Below are positions 1 to 6,032 of a stretch of 6,234 bases of DNA, piece by piece. Each line of letters starts with the position of its first letter. Positions within the stretch are counted from its first letter, which is position 1. The notes beneath the pieces were generated by a model. It was given only the letters and a program-made list of their open reading frames with translations, did not search any database and was not told the origin of the DNA. Both the position numbers and the translations under genes were made by a program. The DNA comes from Desulfobacula sp. (GTDB lineage Bacteria; Desulfobacterota; Desulfobacteria; Desulfobacterales; Desulfobacteraceae), in assembly GCA_027858355.1 (NCBI GenBank), contig JAQICW010000628.1, positions 1 to 6,234 on the forward strand, written 5' to 3'.

Positions 1-386
1 GCTTTTGATTTATGGGCAACCATTGACATGCCAGAGTAATCATCGGGGATAGTGAAATTCACTTTTAGATTCCGATTCGGGGTAATCCCCATCCCACCAA
101 TAATCACATCAAACTTACCTGTTAAAAGAGCCGGGATAATGCCTGACCATGCTGTGGGAACAAACTCTATTTTAACGCCCATATCCTGGGCCAGTTTTTT
201 GGCAACATCTATTTCAATTCCTGTTAAGTTGCCTTGTTTATCTTTCATGGCCCAGGGCACGAATGTGGACATCCCCACCCTTATAACCCCCTGTTTCTGA
301 ATCGTTTCAATTACACTTTCCTGGGCAGACAAGCCGCCTGCCATAAATAAGAAAAACATCATACTTAAGCATAAAATTTTTTTCAT
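1..386 (-). CDS. Amino-acid ABC transporter substrate-binding protein, family 3 (partial, N-terminal part)
   Basis: This is the N-terminal 128 residues of a periplasmic solute-binding protein; the gene continues past the left edge. Residues 1-21 form a signal peptide (MKK, then a hydrophobic stretch ending GGLSA, with likely cleavage before Gln22). The mature part reads GVIRVGMS near residue 34, then GIEIDVAKKLAQDMG near 58, and a GKFDVIIGGMGITPNR stretch near 91. This is the usual first lobe of the polar amino-acid binding family (SBP_bac_3), which delivers ligand to a membrane permease. There is no lipobox cysteine, so the protein should be soluble in the periplasm. The start is fixed by a strong ribosome binding site 7 nt upstream. 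The permease remnant lies 35 bp upstream on the same strand, so the two were probably one operon that the transposon has cut off from its promoter. The exact ligand cannot be read from this fragment. Confidence 0.93.
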   Translation of the reverse strand, partial: MKKILCLSMMFFLFMAGGLSAQESVIETIQKQGVIRVGMSTFVPWAMKDKQGNLTGIEIDVAKKLAQDMGVKIEFVPTAWSGIIPALLTGKFDVIIGGMGITPNRNLKVNFTIPDDYSGMSMVAHKSK

Positions 387-392
387 TTTTTA

Positions 393-400
393 TCTCCTTT
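393..400 (-). promoter_or_regulatory. Ribosome binding site of the substrate-binding protein gene
   Basis: The minus strand reads AAAGGAGA and the GGAG core ends 7 nt before the ATG at 386. This is near-ideal spacing and supports the chosen start. Confidence 0.85.
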
Positions 401-421
401 AAAAATTACCTTATCTAAATT

Positions 422-751
422 TTATTGGTTTATAAATTTAACTTGGTTTTCAAATCGCCTGATTATAAAAGAAAGACTGGCTGTAATGGCAAGGTAACAT
501 AATGCCACGGCAAACCAGATTTCAAAAGTTAAAAATGTTTCAGAAACAATTCTTTGACCCTGCATGGTCAGGTCATAGATGGCAATCGTACTTACCAGAG
601 CTGAATCTTTTATTAATGAAACGCTTTGACCGGCAAGCATGGGAAGGGTCTGCCTCAACATCTGGGGGATGATCACTTTGATGTAAGTACCGGCAACAGA
701 CATCCCAATGCTTTGGGCAGCTTCATATTGTCCCTTTGGGATATTGATGAC
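422..751 (-). pseudogene. Amino-acid ABC transporter permease, C-terminal remnant cut by the transposon
   Basis: The frame reads VINIPKGQYEAAQSIGMS and then continues to a normal stop, giving about 109 residues. It contains the EAA loop of binding-protein-dependent permeases (EAAQSIGM, then IIPQ), which contacts the ATPase subunit. The family stretch MLAGQSVSLIKDSALVS follows, and then a final membrane segment (roughly FEIWFAVALCYLAITASLSF) ending in a basic tail. This is the HisM/GlnP-type polar amino-acid permease family. Recognisable sequence stops at the residues just before IPKG, where the element's inverted repeat starts at 750. Upstream in the same frame the translation no longer resembles a permease and meets a stop at 857-859. 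The N-terminal membrane segments are missing and are not found at the right end of the window. The gene is therefore broken and cannot make a working permease. Confidence 0.9.
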
Positions 752-789
752 TTTAACTCTAAGATTTTTTGACCATAATATTCTAAGAT
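750..789 (-). repeat. Left terminal inverted repeat of the transposon
   Basis: On the minus strand this segment reads ATCTTAGAATATT, then ATGGTC, then AAAAAATCTTAGAGTTAAAG, then T. It matches 6033-6072 on the plus strand at 38 of 40 positions. The TCTTAGA motif occurs at 758-764 and 782-788 (read in reverse), a 24-bp period equal to that at the other end. Confidence 0.9.
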
Positions 790-852
790 AAATTGACCCT
801 CTGATTGCGCAGTTGTTTGTGGCAATTTGTATAAAAAGAAACAGTCCTGCAG

Positions 853-868
853 CAATTTAATTAAATTG
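853..868. repeat. Perfect 16-bp AT-rich palindrome
   Basis: CAATTTAATTAAATTG equals its own reverse complement. It lies 28 bp downstream of the Toprim gene stop, in the noncoding strip between that gene and the left terminal repeat. It is AT-only inside, with no T-tract after it in the gene direction, so it is a weak terminator candidate. It could instead be a protein site. The function is unknown. Confidence 0.5.
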
Positions 869-896
869 TAAAACACCGGTTTAAATTCAGAATTTT

Positions 897-1769
897 TCAG
901 GATAGGTAAGATGACTGTAAAAGTTCATTCCAGTCATGCATGGCAGGACGGAGCCTCTTTATAGACGGGTAAAGCTTGATCATTTTATCAGCAAGCAGAT
1001 CGCCTGTGGTATCCGCATCAAATCCACAATAAATTTCACAACTATTATTAATCATTTTTTTTAACCATGCAGGGTTGTGGTTTGCACCTGAGGTTGAAAG
1101 GGTTGTATATTCAGGCCAGAGAACAAGATATGAGATGGCATCAATGGCAGACTCACAGAGCACCATTTTTTTATTGCATTTTCCCAGAACATAGAAGCAT
1201 CCCAGCTGTTTTTTTGATCCCAAAGCCATTCCCCGCCACTGTGTTTTTCCGGTTCCTCTCAGTTCAGCGCCCACGATTCTTTTTTCTTTTCCAAGTAGTA
1301 AAAAAACAGCATTCCCCTTTGAATCGCCATAAAGCTTGCCTGATTGGATCAAACTCATTACGATTTCCAGAGGAATGTGGCGTTGTTCTGTGAGATATTG
1401 TATGATGCGGCCTGTTTTGTTTTTATCCTTAGAGGGTAATTGGAGGGGGGTTTCGGGGTGATATGGTAAAGTGTGATGTTTATGTGGTATGGTTGAAGGA
1501 TCAAAATTTGAAGTAAGCCATATGACAGCCTGTTTAAAATCATTCCCCCTTAAATGACAGACAAGGTCAATGGCACCACCACCACCTTTGCCTTTGTTCC
1601 AATTCATAAATTTCTGACCATTGACAGAGATAAGGCCACATGACGTGTGCCATTTGCATTTATCCTGGAGATCAGGCGAAGATCCACTAAGGTGCAATAT
1701 CTGCTTCAGATCGATATTACGCAGTGAATCAATTTGTTGCTGATTTAGTGAATGGGTAAGCCCTCTCAT
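897..1769 (-). CDS. Toprim/DUF3991-type primase-like protein
   Basis: This 290-residue protein has the layout of the DUF3991-Toprim family, which is related to bacterial primases and to proteins of plasmids and other mobile elements. Residues 20-85 resemble a primase zinc-ribbon-like domain with KGKGGGGAIDLVCHLRG near 60-75, but a full set of zinc-binding cysteines is not obvious. Residues 115-185 match the DUF3991 region in style (GNAVFLLLGKEKRIVGAELRG). The Toprim core follows, with the acidic Glu206 in LCESAID and the DxD pair Asp251/Asp253 in CGFDADTTGD. These residues bind metal in DnaG and topoisomerases. The end HDWNELL is typical of these proteins. The catalytic acids are intact, so it could be active in primer synthesis or nucleic-acid processing, but its role in the element is unknown. 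It starts 10 bp after the small upstream gene with no good ribosome site of its own, which suggests coupled translation. Confidence 0.85.
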   Translation of the reverse strand: MRGLTHSLNQQQIDSLRNIDLKQILHLSGSSPDLQDKCKWHTSCGLISVNGQKFMNWNKGKGGGGAIDLVCHLRGNDFKQAVIWLTSNFDPSTIPHKHHTLPYHPETPLQLPSKDKNKTGRIIQYLTEQRHIPLEIVMSLIQSGKLYGDSKGNAVFLLLGKEKRIVGAELRGTGKTQWRGMALGSKKQLGCFYVLGKCNKKMVLCESAIDAISYLVLWPEYTTLSTSGANHNPAWLKKMINNSCEIYCGFDADTTGDLLADKMIKLYPSIKRLRPAMHDWNELLQSSYLS

Positions 1770-1779
1770 CGTTTGATTC

Positions 1780-1959
1780 TTATTTGGGCTGATTGTACTT
1801 AAAACCGGCTTTAATCAAGATTTCCTCTAAAATTATGCCAACCTCTCCTTTTCTTTTTAATTGATCAAGCATCCACCTTTGAATTCGGGCATTTACGTGA
1901 ACACGTTTGAGATGTGATGGTAATTTTGGTTTTGGTATTCCTCTATATCCTCCGCGCAT
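1780..1959 (-). CDS. Small ribbon-helix-helix-like DNA-binding protein, 59 residues
   Basis: The protein starts MRGGYRGIPKPKLPSHLKRV and continues HVNARIQRWMLDQLKRKGEV, then GIILEEILIKAGF, and stops. The pattern is a basic Gly/Pro-rich leader, a short strand (RVHVNARI), a helix (QRWMLDQLKRK), a turn and a second helix (GIILEEILIKAG). This is the layout of CopG/Arc-type ribbon-helix-helix repressors, which bind DNA as dimers. Small proteins of this style are common partners of mobile-element genes. The start is supported by an AAAGG-type site about 7 nt upstream. Its stop is 10 bp before the Toprim gene start, so the two probably form one transcription unit. Autoregulation is plausible because repeated GTTA/TAAC motifs lie just upstream. 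The family assignment comes from pattern alone; the coding call is firmer than the fold. Confidence 0.75.
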   Translation of the reverse strand: MRGGYRGIPKPKLPSHLKRVHVNARIQRWMLDQLKRKGEVGIILEEILIKAGFKYNQPK

Positions 1960-2009
1960 AAATTTTACCTTTTATCTAAGTTACAATTCTGGAAAGCATT
2001 GCTATCCCT

Positions 2010-2033
2010 TTGTTATAGATAACTGTGTAACAA
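2010..2033. promoter_or_regulatory. Inverted repeat upstream of the small DNA-binding protein gene, possible operator
   Basis: TTGTTA at 2010-2015 pairs with TAACAA at 2028-2033, and a nested GTTA/TAAC pair lies at 2012-2015 and 2020-2023. A related element, AATTGTAAC on the minus strand at 1980-1988, partly repeats AATTGTTAC at 2027-2035. The group lies 20-75 bp before the start of the ribbon-helix-helix-like gene. Clustered short repeats of this kind are typical repressor sites. No convincing -35/-10 pair was found, so a promoter here is unproven. Confidence 0.35.
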
Positions 2034-2076
2034 TTACCATAAAAACAAGGCGATTTTCACCTATAAATCTGGGCAT

Positions 2077-2325
2077 TCAATATTTTCCATTTTTGGAATC
2101 ATTAAACAACATATGCTCTTGGTAATTTCCTGTTCTGCCATGAGTCAAACCATGGCGTGATAATATCCGTCCAATTGTACTTTCAGATGGTAATGGATGG
2201 ATTTCATATTCTTCCAATCTTTCTTTAATCGCCTTGGCTCCACAAAATAGGCTATAGTTATGTAATTCAAGCCGTACAATATTGACTATTTTTTCGATCT
2301 CTTTTTTTGTATATGCTGAATTCAT
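2077..2325 (-). pseudogene. Truncated helix-turn-helix N-terminus of an integrase-type transposase
   Basis: The 82-residue frame begins with helix-turn-helix sequence: IVRLELHNYSLFCGAKAI at residues 14-32, then PSESTIGRILSRHGLTH and GRTGNYQ up to about residue 69. This closely resembles the start of IS481-like, integrase-core transposases, where a catalytic DDE domain normally follows the RTGxY stretch. Here the last dozen residues (EHMLFNDSKNGKY) look unrelated and a stop follows, so no catalytic domain exists. No continuation was found in other frames downstream. It sits 56 bp after istB on the same strand. It may be debris from another transposon, or a small DNA-binding protein kept for regulation. 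There is an in-frame stop immediately before the ATG and only a weak ribosome site. Confidence 0.6.
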
Positions 2326-2381
2326 CTATGATTTGATCCTGTTATTTTCATTTGGTCTTCTATCATCACCCCGGGCAGGCA

Positions 2382-3119
2382 TCAAATGGGAGGATTGTTT
2401 TTTCTCAGGGAGATTCCATCTATCTTAATAGTGATGCAACGATGCTGGAGCCGATCCAGCATAGCATCTACCATATCCTTGGGTTTGAAGAGGTCATACC
2501 ATTGATCATACTCAAGATTTGTGGTGATAATGGTTCCTTTCCCTGCCAGATACCTCTCGGCCATGAGCTTGAAAAAGCAGTTCATCTGCTCCCCATTTAA
2601 CGTCAGGTAGGCCATTTCGTCCAATAGCAAAATATCAAAATGGCAGAGGCGATTAAGCAGATTTGCTGTGGTTCGATCTGCCAGAGATGCATACAGGTCA
2701 TTGACCAGATCCTGAACATTGTAAAAAAGTCCTCTGTATCCGGCCAGCAAGGCCTCCCGTAAAAGACCGGCTGCCAATCCTGATTTGCCCACACCGGGTT
2801 TCCCGATAAAAATAACATTATCTCCCCTCTCCACAAAGTTGCCGCAACTCAGATCCATGATCTGCTGTTTATTGACGTTGGGTTGTCTGTCATAAGGATA
2901 AGATGAGAGTGTCCAATTCCATGGAATATGGGCATTTTTGATCCGGTTAATCAGACTGCGTTCTTTTCTGTAACGCATTTCCTCTTCAAGAAGAATCGTT
3001 AAAGTTTGACTGGTGGAAAAGGCTTTTTTTTCTGATTGCATCAGCACTTCATCTATAACCCCTTCTATCCCTTTAAATTTGAGCTCATAAAGAAGCTCAT
3101 GGAGTTTTGAATACTTCAT
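2382..3119 (-). CDS. istB: IS21-family transposition ATPase IstB
   Basis: IstB is the AAA+ ATPase that works with the IstA transposase, forming oligomers on target DNA and selecting the insertion site. The 245-residue length is normal. The N-terminal helical domain (about 1-70) carries the LLEEEMRYRKERSL stretch typical of the family. The Walker A loop is GKPGVGKS at 106-113, Walker B is DILLLDE at 162-168, and a sensor Asn is at 201 in TTNLEYDQW. A likely arginine finger lies in DRLQHRC near 222-228. All motifs are intact. The start codon overlaps the istA stop as ATGA (3116-3119), which means translational coupling. This is the standard istA-istB arrangement. Confidence 0.97.
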   Translation of the reverse strand: MKYSKLHELLYELKFKGIEGVIDEVLMQSEKKAFSTSQTLTILLEEEMRYRKERSLINRIKNAHIPWNWTLSSYPYDRQPNVNKQQIMDLSCGNFVERGDNVIFIGKPGVGKSGLAAGLLREALLAGYRGLFYNVQDLVNDLYASLADRTTANLLNRLCHFDILLLDEMAYLTLNGEQMNCFFKLMAERYLAGKGTIITTNLEYDQWYDLFKPKDMVDAMLDRLQHRCITIKIDGISLRKNNPPI

Positions 3120-4492
3120 ATATTAAAATAATCCCCCGCAATAAAAGAAATGATAAGTTTTTCCAGCCTGGCAAGGTCATAAAGGCCATAGTTTTGAGCT
3201 TTTCCAATCGCCTTCATGAATGCCTCTTCAGGATAGGTACGTTTAAGTTCCAGCAGTTTTCTGAATTTGATTACACCTCTGCCATGGCATTTTTTTTTTA
3301 GCTGTGCCATATAGCTGTCCAGAATCGGATCATTTCCCTTGAGCATCCTCTCTTGTGTTGATGACGCTGAACGTGGATAACGGACACGGCGAACTTTATG
3401 AGAAGCATCGGTTATCCGACTATCCTGTTTGTCCACCACCCGCTGGTGCTGTGCCACTTTTTTACGGCCATGATAAACCAATACCTCTTCCTGATATTTC
3501 TGTACTTCCACCTGCTCTCCAATAAGCTGATATGGAAGGGAATAGCGGTTGGTATCCAGCTGAATATATCCTTGTATATCTACAACCCGGTAACATGTCA
3601 CATAGACCGGGGGGATATACAAAGGCAGGGGCGTAAGGAAGGGCTTTTCCATGATATATACCTGTTCCGGAGCCATTTTCAACGACCGTTTATGCTTTTT
3701 ATCAGACACATTTATACACCATTCAATGCCCTGGTGATTGAGATCATTCCAGTCATTAAAGGTTCTTCCTACAAGAAAATTTCTCTCCACATAATAGAAT
3801 GGTCTCTCCACCCGGGCCTTTCTGTCAGGATGTCCAACGCTGTGGGGGATAAAAACCGTGCTGAACAACCTGCCAATCTGGCGAATTTCAGGGGCAATCG
3901 TTGCATCGGGACCCGCTCCCAGAGCTACCAGGACACTTGTATTATCAATGGTACACCTGGCACAATTTCCATCCATATGCTTAAATGCATCAATTAAAAA
4001 ACATCTTGCTTCAAACCGGGTAAAACGTGGATAGAACCGGATATAAATTTTTCGACTATAAGCCAGACTCAGCGAAGCGCACTGAACAGCCTGTGGTTTG
4101 TTCCCCATTACAATTTTATACGGTGATGTATCATGTTGCATTTCTTCTCCAGGTGCAAAATGGTAGCTTCCGGCAGGTTTTTTTTCCTTCTTGCCCAATC
4201 CTTCCTGATTTATCAGCCATCTAAGGGAGGAATAGGGGATATCAACATTGTACTGCTCTTTTAAAACTTCTCCAATCCGGACAGCATTGCCGCAACAAAA
4301 CTGGAACAATTCCCTGATAACAGGAAGATGCCGGTGATATTTTGAGGCTTTGGGCTTCAACTCATCATGCTTACCGCTGAGTACCGACTTCACCGTACTT
4401 TTTGATATCTCAAGAATGTCGGCAATTGTTTGAATAGCTATATTGTGTTGATGCATCTCCTTGATTGCATCTTGCGTTGCCGGTTTGATCAT
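3116..4492 (-). CDS. istA: IS21-family transposase IstA (DDE recombinase)
   Basis: This 458-residue DDE transposase cuts and joins the element ends. An N-terminal helix-turn-helix lies at about 14-40 (ADILEISKSTVKSVL), followed by a second DNA-binding region around 55-97. The catalytic triad is visible as Asp121 in MQHDTSPY, Asp183 in CTIDNTS and Glu229 in ARVERPFYYVERNFL, spaced as in IS21 family members. A C-terminal beta-barrel-like region (GYIQLDTNRYSLP near 308-320) and the ending YDLARLEKLIISFIAGDYF are also typical. All catalytic residues are present and the frame is open throughout, so the gene looks functional. The ribosome site AGAGG lies 9 nt before the ATG, inside parB, and the first 83 bp overlap the 3' end of parB. 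An A10 run encodes three lysines near residues 399-401. Confidence 0.97.
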   Translation of the reverse strand: MIKPATQDAIKEMHQHNIAIQTIADILEISKSTVKSVLSGKHDELKPKASKYHRHLPVIRELFQFCCGNAVRIGEVLKEQYNVDIPYSSLRWLINQEGLGKKEKKPAGSYHFAPGEEMQHDTSPYKIVMGNKPQAVQCASLSLAYSRKIYIRFYPRFTRFEARCFLIDAFKHMDGNCARCTIDNTSVLVALGAGPDATIAPEIRQIGRLFSTVFIPHSVGHPDRKARVERPFYYVERNFLVGRTFNDWNDLNHQGIEWCINVSDKKHKRSLKMAPEQVYIMEKPFLTPLPLYIPPVYVTCYRVVDIQGYIQLDTNRYSLPYQLIGEQVEVQKYQEEVLVYHGRKKVAQHQRVVDKQDSRITDASHKVRRVRYPRSASSTQERMLKGNDPILDSYMAQLKKKCHGRGVIKFRKLLELKRTYPEEAFMKAIGKAQNYGLYDLARLEKLIISFIAGDYFNI

Positions 4493-5381
4493 GGCACATT
4501 ACCTCTTTATGCAAATGGTTAAAAAGTGTGTAAGCTTCATGAAGGGCATCCACAAGTTTTTTACGCATACCTGTTTCTTGACCAGGATATATTGCCCTTT
4601 CATGACTTTGGTTAAGGTCCTTCAAGACAGCACAGACTGAGACAATATCCTTTAACCACCGACCTTCAATCCCGCCCGCCAGTGTCAGGGCTCTGTGTTC
4701 CTGATGCTTACTTTGCACTGCCTTTAAAAACAGTGGCGGATCGTCTATCATTCTTGAGCGGACATTGTGATTTGCTTTTTTGTATATTTTAAAAAAATAC
4801 TGCATGTCTCTTGTGGACATAGAATTTTTCTTCAAGTGTGCGGTCAGGTTCAGGGCATGATTGCTGTTGGCGCGCGCCAACGGGACCAAAATTCTTGTGG
4901 CAGACCACATGGAGACTGCACCGGTACTGACGGCTGCAAGAATTTCTTCCGGGAGTTCACGCACCAGATCCAATCGTCTTTTAACAAAGCTTTTATCATG
5001 CCCTATCAGTTCGGCTGTTTCTGATATCCCCAGTTTAAATCTAAGAATAAATTCGTTCAGCAATGATGCCTCTTCAAAAACTTCCCAAGATCTGCCATCA
5101 TTCTTTTTAAGCATTGACAGCACAGCATATTTTTCATCTGATTTGTGAACAACCCCCATAACCTGGTCCATGCCGCACATTCGAATTGCTTTGACACGCA
5201 AATAGCCGTCAACCAGGATGAACTGATTGCCCTCACCCTGTATTACAACCACCGGGTTGATCTGCCCAAACTGTTCCAAAGAACGGCACAGTTTATTGAG
5301 CACCTTCTTTTTATAAATCCGGGTATGATCATATCGAAGATCCAGCTGATGAAGATCTATCTGTTTTGTCTGTGTTTCCAT
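4410..5381 (-). CDS. ParB-like nuclease/partition-family protein encoded by the transposon
   Basis: The 323-residue protein has a ParB/Spo0J-type N-terminal domain at about 5-95. LCRSLEQFGQINPVVVI is the conserved helix and strand, and FILVDGYLRVKAIRMCG is the motif that in partition ParB proteins contains the GERR arginines for CTP binding. Here it reads GYLRVKA, so that box is degenerate. A KorB/ParB-type helix-turn-helix follows at 117-141 (LGISETAELIGHDKSFVKRR), then a predicted helical C-terminal part. Chromosomal ParB proteins bind parS sites and segregate DNA, but no ParA gene is present here, so a role in transposition or its control is more likely. The start has an AAGGG-type site close upstream. 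The last ~27 residues are read through the istA start in another frame and look unlike a folded domain. Candidate DNA sites for it are the 81-bp-spaced repeats just upstream. Confidence 0.85.
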   Translation of the reverse strand: METQTKQIDLHQLDLRYDHTRIYKKKVLNKLCRSLEQFGQINPVVVIQGEGNQFILVDGYLRVKAIRMCGMDQVMGVVHKSDEKYAVLSMLKKNDGRSWEVFEEASLLNEFILRFKLGISETAELIGHDKSFVKRRLDLVRELPEEILAAVSTGAVSMWSATRILVPLARANSNHALNLTAHLKKNSMSTRDMQYFFKIYKKANHNVRSRMIDDPPLFLKAVQSKHQEHRALTLAGGIEGRWLKDIVSVCAVLKDLNQSHERAIYPGQETGMRKKLVDALHEAYTLFNHLHKEVMCHDQTGNARCNQGDASTQYSYSNNCRHS

Positions 5382-5416
5382 GCACCCTTATTTAATACAT
5401 TCCCCATCCCATGACC

Positions 5417-5440
5417 ATCACGTCCTATATTTGCAATCAT
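5417..5440 (-). repeat. Repeat copy 1, noncoding, upstream of parB
   Basis: The minus strand reads ATGATTGCAAATATAGGACGTG followed by AT. It is a diverged copy (a few changes and one extra base) of the coding repeats at 5500-5520 and 5581-5601. It lies 36-59 bp upstream of the parB start, outside any reading frame, in a position suited to an operator. Its CACG edge at 5419 is exactly 81 bp from that of the next copy. Confidence 0.7.
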
Positions 5441-5445
5441 TACTT

Positions 5446-5913
5446 TTATGCAGAACTTTCTTTGTAATGGGTTGATTTCATTGACATATCAACTATTATC
5501 ACGTCCATCTTTGCAATCTCTGGGTTGTCTACAGAAATTATTGTATATCTCCCTGATTTTATAGAGTTTTGATCGCTTGACACGTCCATCTTTGCAATCT
5601 CATCATAAATGGACGTGCCGTTCGATACAGATCGATTTTTGCGGTTTCTTTCGCCCTGAGCCAATCTATTCTTTCCAGCATATTCAGGATTCTTTTCTCT
5701 GTAATTTTTGTAATAATCAGGATTCTTTTTCTGCCATCGTTTTTGAGTATCTTTTTGATTTTGTCGGTAATCCTCATCTGTTCGCATCTTTTCCCTCTGC
5801 CAGGCATTCTTCCTGGCTCGCTGGCATTTTTTTCTATTACAATATTTTTGATCAGGTCTTTGTGAGCTGATTTCAAAAACTCGCCTACAATTTTTGCAAA
5901 AACATTTTTCCAG
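5446..5913 (-). CDS. Cysteine-motif (zinc-ribbon-like) basic protein with apparent CTG start
   Basis: This frame encodes 155 residues if started at CTG (5911-5913). Near the N-terminus is a cysteine set C4, C6, C9, C25 and C30 (CFCKNC, then KYCNRKKC), a plausible zinc site. A very basic region follows (RARKNAWQREK, QKRWQKKNPDYYKNY), typical of small DNA- or RNA-binding proteins that precede IS21-type genes in some mobile elements. The only in-frame ATG lies at residue 43, after the cysteines, so starting there would lose the motif. CTG sits 7 nt after a strong AGGAG, and the upstream frame closes at a stop at 5935-5937. The C-terminal third holds two EIAKMDV heptads 27 residues apart (105-111 and 132-138) within a degenerate 27-residue repeat. 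It is the first gene of the element operon, 64 bp before parB. The function is unknown; control of the downstream genes is inference. Confidence 0.75.
   Translation of the reverse strand: MEKCFCKNCRRVFEISSQRPDQKYCNRKKCQRARKNAWQREKMRTDEDYRQNQKDTQKRWQKKNPDYYKNYREKNPEYAGKNRLAQGERNRKNRSVSNGTSIYDEIAKMDVSSDQNSIKSGRYTIISVDNPEIAKMDVIIVDMSMKSTHYKESSA
5500..5520 (-). repeat. Repeat copy 2, encoding EIAKMDV
   Basis: This 21-bp copy on the minus strand begins GAGATTGCAAAG and ends GATGGACGTG (partly overlapping text). It is identical at every base to 5581-5601 although the DNA between the copies has diverged to roughly 55% identity. Confidence 0.8.
5581..5617 (-). repeat. Repeat copy 3 with an added inverted half-site
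   Basis: The 21-bp copy at 5581-5601 is identical to copy 2, exactly 81 bp away. In addition, CACGTCCAT at 5581-5589 is matched by ATGGACGTG at 5609-5617, a 9-bp inverted repeat with a 19-bp spacer. This lets a dimeric protein bind both halves. Confidence 0.75.
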
Positions 5914-5920
5914 ATCTATT

Positions 5921-5944
5921 CTCCTGGTGATTCGTTACCAGGAG
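5921..5944 (-). promoter_or_regulatory. Hairpin that sequesters the ribosome binding site of the cysteine-motif gene
   Basis: CTCCTGGT at 5921-5928 and ACCAGGAG at 5937-5944 form a perfect 8-bp stem with an 8-nt loop. In the minus-strand transcript the second arm ACCAGGAG contains the Shine-Dalgarno AGGAG (5921-5925), 7 nt before the CTG at 5913. Folding would hide the ribosome site. Insertion sequences often use such hairpins to block translation from transcripts entering from outside, but here the predicted start of transcription is also upstream of both arms. A protein-binding palindrome is an alternative. Confidence 0.6.
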
Positions 5945-5972
5945 TTTAAAATGTAAAAAGGAAAATGGCGAA

Positions 5973-5978
5973 ATTATA
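5973..5978 (-). promoter_or_regulatory. Candidate -10 box of the element promoter
   Basis: The minus strand reads TATAAT, a perfect -10 consensus, about 60 bp upstream of the CTG start and between the terminal repeat and the first gene. No good -35 hexamer is found 16-18 bp upstream (the stretch is C-rich), so it may need an activator or be weak. The location is right for the leading promoter of the operon. Confidence 0.35.
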
Positions 5979-6032
5979 ATGCGTTGATTTGTATTTGGGG
6001 GGGAGTGCTGCGGATGGTCGAGGGGTTAAAAA

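Noticed and set aside
673..876. A 67-codon minus-strand frame spanning the left element end
   Set aside because: It runs out of frame over the permease remnant and the terminal repeat, and its translation resembles nothing known. It is a chance frame.
3398..3997. A 199-codon open frame on the plus strand
   Set aside because: It is antisense to istA, which has full-length family similarity and intact catalytic residues. The plus-strand translation has no recognisable features.
5559..5876. A 105-codon ATG-started minus-strand frame overlapping the cysteine-motif gene
   Set aside because: It is in another frame. The alternative frame has the ordered cysteine motif, the repeated EIAKMDV heptads and a good ribosome site.
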